A DNA stretch of 64,000 nt from Mariniblastus sp. (GTDB lineage Bacteria > Planctomycetota > Planctomycetia > Pirellulales > Pirellulaceae): positions 1 to 64,000 of the forward strand of contig JABACA010000006.1 of NCBI GenBank assembly GCA_014237975.1. The letters run 5' to 3'. A model generated the notes under the pieces. It had not been told where the DNA came from and did not search any database. It worked only from the letters and a program-made list of their open reading frames with translations. A program made the position numbers and the translations under genes. Of the stretch, positions 1 to 8,287 are shown piece after piece (the stretch's first letter is position 1; each line of letters opens with the position of its first letter).

Positions 1-2
1 TT

Positions 3-686
3 ATCGGTCGCTGGCGGATTCGCTGGGCAATGCTGTTTGGAAAACTACAAACTCTTCAATCTGGCCAATCGGTCAAGGAAACACTGAAACACAATTTAAA
101 GAGCCTGAAAGACTTTTCAAACAACCGCATCGAACTGCTTATCCGACCGTTATCGGTGATTGAAACCGCGCGCGAAGCAACTTCGATATTGCTGATCGGA
201 CCAAGGAACGAGAATGATCTCTTGATCGCCTCTGCTTTTTTTGACTTACCGTTGGATTGTATCCGGGGCATTGACCTGATCAGTTACTCAAAATGGATCG
301 ACGTTGGCGACATGCATGACATGCCCTACGAAGACAATCAATTTGACCTCGTAATTTGTGGTTGGACGTTGAGCTATAGCAACGATCCGCAAACACTTGC
401 CAACGAAATGATGCGCGTCTGCAGAACCGGCGGATTGATCGCCGTGGGCGTTGAATACTCGGAGCTCGACGAAGCCGGATACCAACAACTGCTTGGCTAC
501 AGCTTGAAAATCCCGGGTGTTAATCGCATCAATACCATCTCCCAAATCGAGTCACTGTTTGCATCCCATTTGGGAACCGTTCACTTTTCACACGACGCGC
601 CTCTGAAACGTTGTCACCAACCCGATGCCAGGGTGGCAAATCCATCCAGTGTTGCAACCATCTTTTCGATCAACAAGGCAGCGTAA
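3..686 (+). CDS. SAM-dependent methyltransferase, class I (5' end outside window)
   Basis: The frame is open to the left window edge, and the first ATG (position 30) has no ribosome-binding site, so the true start probably lies upstream. The visible 218-residue part carries the C-terminal half of a Methyltransf_11-like fold: a motif-I-like strand 'ILLIGPRNEND', then 'MHDMPYEDNQFDLVICGWTLSY' in short form DMPYED/FDLVICGW, followed by the usual 'RVCRTGGLIAVGVEY' strand (R-x-GG). This is the S-adenosylmethionine-binding core; nothing shows the substrate. The canonical GxGxG loop is degenerate (GPRNEN), so methyl transfer is inferred from fold only. It faces away from the convergent DUF1501 gene downstream. 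Confidence 0.6.
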   Translation: MGRWRIRWAMLFGKLQTLQSGQSVKETLKHNLKSLKDFSNNRIELLIRPLSVIETAREATSILLIGPRNENDLLIASAFFDLPLDCIRGIDLISYSKWIDVGDMHDMPYEDNQFDLVICGWTLSYSNDPQTLANEMMRVCRTGGLIAVGVEYSELDEAGYQQLLGYSLKIPGVNRINTISQIESLFASHLGTVHFSHDAPLKRCHQPDARVANPSSVATIFSINKAA

Positions 687-751
687 GTTGATGTCGCCGT
701 GATCGATCCAAAATTCCAACTGCCTACGCGCGGTGGATCGCACCGCCAATA

Positions 752-2236
752 CTAGGCCATGATCTTTTTGGCCACCACGCCTGCCACGTCCGTCAACCGG
801 TAAGCCCGCCCCTGGAACTTAAAAGTCAGTTGCTCGTGATCGATCCCGAGCAAGTGCATGAGGGTGGCGTTGAAGTCGTGAACATGCATCGGGTCTTCGA
901 CGACGCCATAGCCAAGCTCATCCGTTTTTCCGTAAACAAATCCCTTCTTAACCCCGCCGCCTGCCATCCAGGTAGTGAATGCTTCTTTGTGATGGTCCCG
1001 CCCCACATTGGTTGCCTGTCCAGCACCATTATTGGTTTGGCCCATTGGCGTTCGCCCGAATTCAGAGGACCAGACGACCAGTGTTTCGTCCAGCATTCCA
1101 CGCTGTTTCAAATCTCGAATGAGCGCTGCAATGGGGCGATCGACCTGTTTACATTTTGTAGGCAAACGATTCGATACACTGTTGTGCATATCCCATCCCT
1201 GGTCAAACAACTGCACAAACCGGACACCCCGTTCCACCAGGCGGCGTGCCAACAGGCAATGATTGGCAAACGATTCCTTGCCGGGCGAAGTGCCGTACAT
1301 CTCATGAGTCTGTTTTGTCTCGGAATTGATATCCATCAACTCGGGAACCGACGTCTGCATCCGGTAGGCCAGTTCATATTGACGGATCCGAGTGGCAATT
1401 TCGGGATCCTGCAGATCCAGCAGCTGGCGGGCATTCAAGCGGTTGATCACGTCAACCGTACGTTTGCGGGAAGCATCATCCACACCACCTGGATTGGACA
1501 AAAAGAGGACCGGGTCTCCTTTGCTGCGAAACTCAACTCCTTGGTGAACGGTCGGAAGAAAACCACTGCCCCAGGCGCTGTTTCCAGCGCCAAGCACCTG
1601 GCCAGTCACCAAAACAACAAACCCTGGCAAATTTTGGTTTTCACTCCCCAAGCCATAGCTCGTCCAGGCACCAATGCTCGGTCGACCAAATCGCTCAAAA
1701 CCGGTCAGCATCATCATTTGGGCGGGGGCGTGATTGAATTGATCGGTGTGGGTAGAGCGAATCAAAGTTAATTCGTCTGCTACCTGCTGAAGGTGTGGTA
1801 ACAGATTCGACAGTTCAATACCGCTGGTTCCACACTTGGTAAACTCAAACTCTTTGTCTTGAGGGGTCCCCAGCAGCATCGGTTGCTTGCGGATAAACGC
1901 CAACTGTTTCCCTTCGAAAAATTCATCCGGGCACAATTGACCATTGCGTTGCTGTAGCTGCGGTTTGAAGTCGTACAGGTCAAGATGCGACGGAGCGCCA
2001 ACCAGGTGAATGTAGATGATATTCTTGGCACGCGCGGGAAAGTGGCTGGCATGTGGCACTTTGTCCTGGTCATCCATCCTTGGACTCGGGCTCGATGCAC
2101 CGTCTAACAGGTCGCTTCCCCATCCGCTCTGCCGCAGCAAGGATGCCAGCGCAAGCCCGCCAATTCCAGAGCCCACCTGCTGAAAAAGGTGCCGTCGGGT
2201 CAATGTTTTGAACAGCGAATGGTGCTCGTTTTTCAT
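752..2236 (-). CDS. DUF1501 family exported protein
   Basis: About 494 residues from the ATG at 2236; a TTG 24 bases further upstream would add 8 residues. The N-terminus holds a Tat-like signal (TRRHLF, Arg-14/15, then a Gly/Ala/Leu hydrophobic stretch), as is usual for DUF1501 proteins. The body has the alkaline-phosphatase/sulfatase-superfamily features of the family: '[16 protein letters not shown]' near the N-terminus, '[11 protein letters not shown]', '[14 protein letters not shown]' and 'GRDHHKEAF' toward the C-terminus. It sits 63 bases downstream of the cytochrome c/DUF1553 gene, the classic planctomycete pair, and is probably co-transcribed with it. The substrate of this pair is not established; an extracytoplasmic role in polysaccharide or sulfoester breakdown is often suspected. 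Confidence 0.9.
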   Translation of the reverse strand: MKNEHHSLFKTLTRRHLFQQVGSGIGGLALASLLRQSGWGSDLLDGASSPSPRMDDQDKVPHASHFPARAKNIIYIHLVGAPSHLDLYDFKPQLQQRNGQLCPDEFFEGKQLAFIRKQPMLLGTPQDKEFEFTKCGTSGIELSNLLPHLQQVADELTLIRSTHTDQFNHAPAQMMMLTGFERFGRPSIGAWTSYGLGSENQNLPGFVVLVTGQVLGAGNSAWGSGFLPTVHQGVEFRSKGDPVLFLSNPGGVDDASRKRTVDVINRLNARQLLDLQDPEIATRIRQYELAYRMQTSVPELMDINSETKQTHEMYGTSPGKESFANHCLLARRLVERGVRFVQLFDQGWDMHNSVSNRLPTKCKQVDRPIAALIRDLKQRGMLDETLVVWSSEFGRTPMGQTNNGAGQATNVGRDHHKEAFTTWMAGGGVKKGFVYGKTDELGYGVVEDPMHVHDFNATLMHLLGIDHEQLTFKFQGRAYRLTDVAGVVAKKIMA

Positions 2237-2299
2237 GGTCAATAAACTCTTATCATCCAATATCCGCCACTCGAATTTCCAATCATCCGCCTGGCAAAA

Positions 2300-5200
2300 T
2301 TAATAATTGATCGTCTCATCCAAATTTAATAACACATTACAGACCATGGTCAGGGCGGCCAGGTGGTTTTCCATCTCTTGAGACTGCTGCTGGGGGGAAA
2401 GACACCCGTTAAGGAATTTTTTTGCCGTCCCCGGTGTTTCTTGAAATCGTTTCAACTCGCTTTGGTACAGCTCAAACAAAACATCGATTTCTTCCTGCTC
2501 GGGAATCCGCGCAACACAGCGCTGCATCGCCTGCCGAATTTGTGGACGCAGTTCATCGGAATCAACCTGCCGGGAAACACTCACGGCCAGGCCTGCTGCC
2601 ATTTCAAGGAATGCCTGATCGTTAAGTAACGCCAACGCCTGTAGCGGCGTATTGGTTCGGGGGCGTTCGATCACGCAGGCGGCCCGGTCGGGAGCGTCAA
2701 AAGTGACAAAACTGGGATAGGGAGCCGCCCGTCGCCAAACCACGTAAACACCACGGCGAAATCGGTCGTCGTCTTGTGCGGCCTGCCATTTCGGCCCGTT
2801 ACGGCCAACCGTTCGCCAAATATTCGGAGGCTGAAACGGCATGATGGGCGGGCCACCCATCTTGGCTGACAACAAACCACTGATGGCCAGACCGTTGTCG
2901 CGAATCATCTCGGCCGGCATTCGAAATCGTGGACCCCGCGTGATCCAACGGTTATCTGGATCGCGATTCCGGGATGCCTGATTTAATTTTGATGACTGCC
3001 GAAACGTCGCCGACATGACAATCAGCTTGTGCACGTGCTTTCGCGACCAACCATTTTCCATCAACTCTACGGCCAGCCAATCCAGCAACTCGGGATGCGA
3101 AGCGGGTTCACTTTGCGTCCCAAAATCTTCACCCGATGCCATCAAACCCCGGCCGAAAAAATTGGCCCACCACCGATTCACCGCCACTCGGGCAATCAGC
3201 GGGTTGGCCGGATCGACCATCCATTGCGCCAGGCCCAAACGGTTTCTGGGTAACTGCTCATCAAATGGGTGAAGGATCGACGGGACTCCGGGGGGGACTT
3301 TCTTGCCAGGATCCAAATAATTACCCCGGATTAACTTGAAAGTCTCCCGCTGTTGATCCATCTCCTGCATCACCAAGGTTGTCGGAGGCTGGGTTTTGGC
3401 AAGCTCTTTTTGAAGCTGCGCAATTTGCTTGCTTAGCTGGGCCGATTCCGGGTCCAGTGTTTCGAGAAATGCATCCAGCTTTTTGTTTTGTGCTTTCGTT
3501 GTTTTTCCAAGTGCCAGGATTTCCTTGATCTCGTCCGGAACTCCAAGCGTCGCTACATCATCCGAGGTCGCCAGCAGCCTGAACCGTCCGATGGTCCGTC
3601 CCCGCCCATAATTCTGATCGAGCTGAAAGTGGATCTCGGTTTCTGGATCCGGCAGCGAGACGGGATGGTCGAGCTGAAAGACGGCCCAATGGTCTTCAAA
3701 AAATTTGGGGCCGATGGCCCATCCCGTTTTCTGATCTCCGTCGATCGCCTTTTCGATCTCCCAGTTTTTCTGTGAGAAATCCGCGATGGTGTTCACAAAT
3801 AACAAAGAGTCTGGTGTGCCCGTCTTATCGCCTCGCTTCTTCATCGACGCCTGAAACTCGCTCAGGATGAAGTTGGGACGTTTCACATCCCCCCGGCCCG
3901 GCCCGGTACCCGGCAATGCCTCGTGGGTCAGGACCTCCAGGCGAAACGCGGTAATGCGAGGCAATCCGGAGTGCCCCTTGACGCTGTAACTCGTGGTCCC
4001 CGGCAACGAACCTCCGACCAGAATCGACTGGTCTGCGAGAATTTCATGTGTCTCGCCACTGGCCGTTTGAAACTCGACCACCGCCAACGGTTGCCATGTC
4101 ACCGATTTTTTTATTTCAGCGTTCAATTTGGATTTCAGCTGTTTCAACTTGCCACGGGCAGCCTGTTTTTGGTCGGCTTTTAAACGATTCAGATCCGCGA
4201 GCCTGTCCTCCAATGTTTTTCTTCGCAAAGCGGTTTTCTTGTCCAGCTGCAATTCCATGCTGGGGCCGTAAAAATCGTAGGAAACGCCGGACGTTAACTT
4301 GACCTCCAAGGGCGTGTTATTAAAAAAAGCAAAAAAGCGATAATAATCGTCCTGGGTAAAGGGATCGTATTTGTGATTGTGACACTGACAACACTCGAGT
4401 GTCGTTCCCAAAAATGCCGCGCCCGTTGTATTGACACGATCGAAGATCTGGTTGATTCGGTTTTCTTCCGGATGCACACCCGCTTCGACATTGCAGGTCA
4501 CCGTTCGGTGAAAACCGGTCGCAATTTTCTGGTCCATGGTGGCGTTGGGAATTAAATCACCGGCCAGTTGCTCGACGGTAAACTGATCGAACGGTTGATC
4601 GCGATTGATCGATTGAATGACCCAATCACGGTAGGCCCAGCTCGCTCGCAACTGATCGGCCTGGAAGCCGTTGGAGTCGGCATACCTTGCCAAGTCCAAC
4701 CACGGCTGGGCCCAGCGTTCTCCGTAGCGGGGCGACGCCAGGCAGGCATCGACAAATCTCTCAAATTTTCCCTCGCTGGAATCCGCCAGATAGGATTTCA
4801 CCTGTTCGACCGTCGGAGGAATACCGGTCAATGCCAGCGAGACACGACGAATCAAACGGGCCGATGATTCCTCGGCCGAATGGGGCAGTCCGATGTCGGC
4901 AGCCCGCCTGGCAACAAAATGGTCGATCTCATTGTGCAACCAATTGTTTTCCGCTGCAGCTGGCAAGGGTGGGCGCTTGGGTGCGATATAGGCCCAATGT
5001 TTCGCACTCGATTGATCGGGCCATTTCGCCCCCTCCGCGATCCAGCGCTGGATGACCTCAATCTCTGCGGGAGAAAGACGCTCGCCCTCGGGCGGCATCC
5101 TGTCTGACTCGTCTTGACTGGTGACACGAGACAATAGCGAGCCATCAGCCGGGGCGCCAGCCACGATCGCAAACCCACCGGAATCCAATTCTGACAAGGC

Positions 5201-5383
5201 ATCGTGACGATCATTGAACCGAAGCCCGCCCTCTCGCTGTTTACCACCATGGCACTCGGCGCATTTGCGAGTCAAAATCGGCTTAACCTGTTTCTCAAAG
5301 TCCACCTCCTCGGACAATGCGGCAAACGGCACCAAGAAAAAAGCGAGGCCAAGTGTTAGTGGAAAGTGAACCATGTTCAACAT
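2300..5383 (-). CDS. PSD1 and planctomycete cytochrome c domain protein (DUF1549/DUF1553)
   Basis: A 1027-residue exported protein. An N-terminal hydrophobic signal (residues 5-24) is followed by the planctomycete cytochrome c domain with a heme-binding CxxCH (Cys-41, Cys-44, His-45). DUF1549 follows (about 150-360, with the typical ECCQCHNH cysteine/histidine cluster). A charged, coiled-coil-like stretch (about 375-420) and a beta-rich insert precede a second helical segment (about 640-670), and DUF1553 makes up the C-terminal third (RLGLAQW, NRWWANFFGRGL, RTNTPLQALALLND). It probably passes electrons at the periplasm-facing membrane, but the reaction is unknown. It is the first gene of a two-gene operon with the DUF1501 protein. 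Confidence 0.93.
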   Translation of the reverse strand: MLNMVHFPLTLGLAFFLVPFAALSEEVDFEKQVKPILTRKCAECHGGKQREGGLRFNDRHDALSELDSGGFAIVAGAPADGSLLSRVTSQDESDRMPPEGERLSPAEIEVIQRWIAEGAKWPDQSSAKHWAYIAPKRPPLPAAAENNWLHNEIDHFVARRAADIGLPHSAEESSARLIRRVSLALTGIPPTVEQVKSYLADSSEGKFERFVDACLASPRYGERWAQPWLDLARYADSNGFQADQLRASWAYRDWVIQSINRDQPFDQFTVEQLAGDLIPNATMDQKIATGFHRTVTCNVEAGVHPEENRINQIFDRVNTTGAAFLGTTLECCQCHNHKYDPFTQDDYYRFFAFFNNTPLEVKLTSGVSYDFYGPSMELQLDKKTALRRKTLEDRLADLNRLKADQKQAARGKLKQLKSKLNAEIKKSVTWQPLAVVEFQTASGETHEILADQSILVGGSLPGTTSYSVKGHSGLPRITAFRLEVLTHEALPGTGPGRGDVKRPNFILSEFQASMKKRGDKTGTPDSLLFVNTIADFSQKNWEIEKAIDGDQKTGWAIGPKFFEDHWAVFQLDHPVSLPDPETEIHFQLDQNYGRGRTIGRFRLLATSDDVATLGVPDEIKEILALGKTTKAQNKKLDAFLETLDPESAQLSKQIAQLQKELAKTQPPTTLVMQEMDQQRETFKLIRGNYLDPGKKVPPGVPSILHPFDEQLPRNRLGLAQWMVDPANPLIARVAVNRWWANFFGRGLMASGEDFGTQSEPASHPELLDWLAVELMENGWSRKHVHKLIVMSATFRQSSKLNQASRNRDPDNRWITRGPRFRMPAEMIRDNGLAISGLLSAKMGGPPIMPFQPPNIWRTVGRNGPKWQAAQDDDRFRRGVYVVWRRAAPYPSFVTFDAPDRAACVIERPRTNTPLQALALLNDQAFLEMAAGLAVSVSRQVDSDELRPQIRQAMQRCVARIPEQEEIDVLFELYQSELKRFQETPGTAKKFLNGCLSPQQQSQEMENHLAALTMVCNVLLNLDETINY

Positions 5384-5890
5384 GTTAATTCAACGATCAA
5401 AACAGGGAGTTGTCGTACTTCAATTCTAAGTCAACTCTGGACACATTCAAAATCGTGTCAAAAGTAATAGTTTTATGAAGAATTGACCAAAAAAGGAGGG
5501 CTCCCGCTGGTGTTGGGCGGTCGTCATCACGGCCAAACATCAAAACCACGCTAGAAAAAATAAGATTGATTCGGTCAAATATCTGAATGCTCGTAGTCCG
5601 ATTCGACTTGAAAACAAAGAGGACAACGATACCGGCCAGAAGTTGATTCATTTTGAGCAACGACAAGGAAAACAGATAAATTGTCAACCATCCCGTCAGA
5701 ACAAGTTGTCTCGGCCCAGGACACTGGCATCCTTCGTGGACGACTGTAAACGGGATGCGAATCGGCCCGCTGGCAATCGCCCGGATACCCGAACGTCACC
5801 GGTCGGCCAGTAACCTGATCCAGACTTCCAACACCATGGGACTCCAATGACCCACTACTCCGAGAACGCCTCAGCAGTCAGAAGAAAATC
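5384..5890. other. Intergenic region, 507 nt, divergent promoters expected
   Basis: This gap separates the divergent cytochrome c and heme A synthase genes. Short open frames on the minus strand (for example 5575-5847, with an isolated CPLC) have no recognisable domain or credible start, and I do not call them genes. Promoters for both flanking genes should lie here, but I see no convincing -35/-10 pair. Confidence 0.5.
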
Positions 5891-6912
5891 ATGATCGTAA
5901 ACCGACTGGCATGGGTCGCCCTTGTGTCGGTAATCATTCTTGTCCTCGCCGGTGCAACGGTTCGGGTCACCGGATCTGGACTGGGATGCCCGGACTGGCC
6001 TACCTGTTGGGGTTGCATCATTCCCCCGACCAGCGTGGACCAGATCGATGTCGATAAGCTGGACATTGAAAAATTCAAACGACACGCCATTCGAAAGGGC
6101 ATCGACCCGGATACCATAACCCGGGATACAATCCTCGACAGTTTAACCCGGTGCATACCTGGATTGAGTTCTGCAACCGACTGATTACCCTGCCGCTTGG
6201 ATTGGCTGCGCTGCTGTTGGCGCTCTTGTCGTTTACCGCCCGAAACCACCGCGGTTGGATTGTCGCCTTGGCCTGGCTGAGCTTGGCAGACGTCGTGATC
6301 AATGCCGTCATGGGTGCCCTGGTTGTTGCCAGTGGTTTGCAACCGGGAATCATTACCCTGCACATGGCACTCGCTTTCCTGCTGATCGTGGTCCTGGTAA
6401 CCATCATCTGGCTATCGCGGCCAGACCGCCAACTAACGCCAGTGGGACAAACAAACCTGCGGCCCTTGCTAGTGATTTCGATACTTTTTTTTGCCTGCCT
6501 GTTTGCCGAAGGCCTGTTGGGCAGCCAGGTCCGTGAGCAGACGGATGAACTGGCTCAGGCGGCCGGGCAGCTGAGTCGTGACCAATGGATCGGCGAGTTG
6601 GCCACTACCTGGATTTACAAAATTCATCGCAGTTTTTCCTGGAGCCTGCTGATCAGCGCCGGCCTGATGTTGTTGCTGGCTCTCCGCATCCCCTCGATTC
6701 GTTTTGTAGAACCGAAGTGGATCATCGCCATGGTTCTTGCGATGATGCTGATGGGAGTGGTGATGGCCCACATCGCCGTGTACCAGATTGTTCAGGTCCT
6801 GCACGTAGGAACAACAGCCGTGCTATTGGCCGTTACCTGGCACTGGATCATTCGCTTGGGGTCCATGGCGCGTCGGGCAGGGGCAAGCCAAGCCGACAGC
6901 TCCAACTCTTGA
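5891..6912 (+). pseudogene. ctaA: Heme A synthase (CtaA/COX15), split by a one-base frameshift
   Basis: Heme A synthase oxidises heme O to heme A in the membrane for aa3-type cytochrome oxidase. The first frame (5891-6184) gives TM1 and the family's 'VRVTGSGLGCPDWP' signature. The second (open from before 6151 to 6912) gives the remaining TM helices with GIITLHMALAF, GSQVREQTDEL, HRSFSW and QVLHVG, including the His heme ligands. At 6139-6151 the DNA reads agtttaacccg; one extra T (agttttaacccg) restores the family motif DSFNPVHTWIE without a break. The total, 1022 nt, is one base short of 341 codons. The cause could be a homopolymer sequencing error, a real mutation, or slippage; the site is not a canonical X-XXY-YYZ heptamer. 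Both halves are otherwise well conserved, which argues for error or very recent damage. Confidence 0.88.
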
Positions 6913-7148
6913 TGAACAACCGGAAGTGTACCCAGGCGGCCGCCCCGCGAGGATCTGAGTTGCATGCCAGCCATTGAAAAAACAGGATGTGGAATCTGCT
7001 ATTTTCGGGCATTACCCTAAAATGCCTGTCTTATTCACGAACAACTTGCGTGTTTCATGTTGGCCCTGGAGCGCGCTGTCCTTTAGGATAAGCTCTCTGC
7101 CGAGCTTGTTATGAGCCCAACCTTAGAACCCTTTTGCCCGGAAATATC

Positions 7149-8219
7149 ATGAAGCAACTACTTTTTTGCATTGCGATTGCGTTGACCCTAGGCCCTCAGA
7201 TCCAGCCAAGCCGTGGGCAGGAATCGAAAGATCAGAAATCGGAACAACCAGACCGATCGGATTCACAACAACGGGCTGATCGAATGAACCGGCGGCCGGG
7301 CCAAGCAGGTGGGCGCGGCGGACTTAATCAGGAACAGATGATTGATCGGATGTTTGCAAACGACAAGAACTCCGATGGCAAATTGTCCAGCGACGAAGTC
7401 AGTGGACGAATGGCTACGTTCTTTGAGCGACTGGATGCCAATCAAGATGGCTTCCTTACAAAAGAAGAAGCTCAAGAGAAGATGGCCAGCGGACGAGGCG
7501 GACAGGGACGTGGCGGACAGGGACGAGGTGGACAGGGACGAGGCGGACAGGGACGAGGTCGAAGTGATGCGAGTGGCCTGAAGGTCGGCCAACAGGCGCC
7601 CAACTTCAAGCTGAAGTCACTGGACGGAAAATCCCAAACCGAACTGGCAGCCATCCGTACCAAGAAACCGGTCGTACTGTTCTTTGGCAGCTATACGTGA
7701 CCTCCCTTTTTGAACCAGGTTGGTTCAATGGAACGGATGTACAACGAGTATAAAGACGTTGCGGATTTTCGAATGATCTATATCCGCGAAGCCCACGCAG
7801 CTGACGGTCCCCGACCGATGGGTGTTGGCAAGACACTCGGAATCAAGGAACACACGGACTATGCCGACCGGTGTCAAACGGCCGAGATGTTGATCAACGA
7901 CCGCTCATTGACGATGCCGATGCTGATCGACGATATGGACAACACGACCAACCTGGCCTACCAGGCTCACCCGGACCGGGTCTTCCTGGTGCGGACCGAT
8001 GGGCGATTGGCTGTGGCTGCCGAGCGGGGGCCATGGGGTTTTTCACCCGGATTGGACGCCACCCAGCAATGGTTAAGTGAACTCAAGAAAACGGGCAAAC
8101 AACCGGAACTGTCCCGGGCGGCAATCGAGGCAGCTGAGAAAAAGGCTGCAACACCCGGCAACAACCGGCCCACCGAACAAAAACCGGACACGGGTCGGCG
8201 ACCCGGCAACGGCCGATAA
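7149..8219 (+). CDS. Selenoprotein: EF-hand / iodothyronine deiodinase-like (thioredoxin-fold) fusion, Sec at TGA 7698-7700
   Basis: The start is the ATG at 7149 (MKQLLF signal peptide); 356 residues if TGA 7698-7700 is read as Sec-184. Order: signal peptide (1-24), two EF-hands (loops DKNSDGKLSSDE and DANQDGFLTKEE), a GQGRG repeat linker, then a thioredoxin-fold domain from about 145. The catalytic loop reads FGSYT-U-PPF, matching the FGSxTUPPF motif of animal deiodinases. Further matches are Ser at -3, Thr at -1, Tyr at +27, Glu at +30 and His at +32 (YIREAHAADG), a second His at +51 (KEHTDYADR), and RGPWGF near the end. In animal deiodinases these positions belong to the active site. A hairpin of bacterial SECIS geometry follows the TGA. 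Iodothyronine cannot be assumed as substrate; reductive dehalogenation or a peroxiredoxin-like role is possible. A nonsense mutation is the alternative. Confidence 0.88.
7500..7559 (+). repeat. Four 15-nt tandem repeats encoding GQGRG
   Basis: Four direct units of ggacagggacg(t/a)gg(c/t) lie in frame and encode the Gly/Arg linker between the EF-hands and the deiodinase-like domain. The units differ only at third codon positions, which suggests recent slippage expansion under protein-level tolerance. Confidence 0.9.
7710..7728 (+). promoter_or_regulatory. Bacterial SECIS hairpin of the deiodinase-like selenoprotein
   Basis: TTGAACC (7710-7716) pairs perfectly with GGTTCAA (7722-7728) around a 5-nt loop AGGTT. 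The loop begins 17 nt after the last base of the TGA and carries the GGU motif. Bacterial SECIS elements lie inside the coding region directly after UGA, with a small apical loop bearing G's about 16-37 nt downstream, where SelB binds. The geometry fits; SelB binding is inferred. Confidence 0.82.
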
Positions 8220-8257
8220 CCCGGTGAGCAGTTTTGATCATAGACGTTTTACCAATG

Positions 8258-8287
8258 GCGGGTCATCATCGCCCGTGAATGACCCGC
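8258..8287. terminator. Hairpin between convergent genes, possible shared terminator
   Basis: GCGGGTCA (8258-8265) pairs perfectly with TGACCCGC (8280-8287) around a 14-nt loop, in the gap between the selenoprotein stop and the sulfatase stop on the other strand. There is no U-tract on either side, so intrinsic termination is uncertain. Confidence 0.3.

Noticed and set aside
830..1771. Long plus-strand frame antisense to the DUF1501 gene
   Set aside because: No domain, and fully contained opposite a well-supported gene; a codon-bias shadow.
5575..5847. Small minus-strand frame with a CPLC pair
   Set aside because: A single CxxC in a short frame without start signal is not enough support.
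6139..6151. Programmed -1 frameshift site in heme A synthase
   Set aside because: The codons AGT TTA do not form an X-XXY-YYZ slippery heptamer and no clear downstream pseudoknot is visible; a missing T is simpler, though slippage is not fully excluded.
7149..7700. Upstream half as a complete EF-hand gene ending at the TGA
   Set aside because: It would end at FGSYT in the middle of a beta-strand/active-site loop, while the continuation matches the deiodinase fold and a SECIS hairpin.
7710..8219. Separate 169-residue gene downstream of the TGA at 7698
   Set aside because: Starts without a ribosome-binding site in the middle of a thioredoxin fold, and the frame is identical to the upstream part; better explained as one Sec-containing gene.
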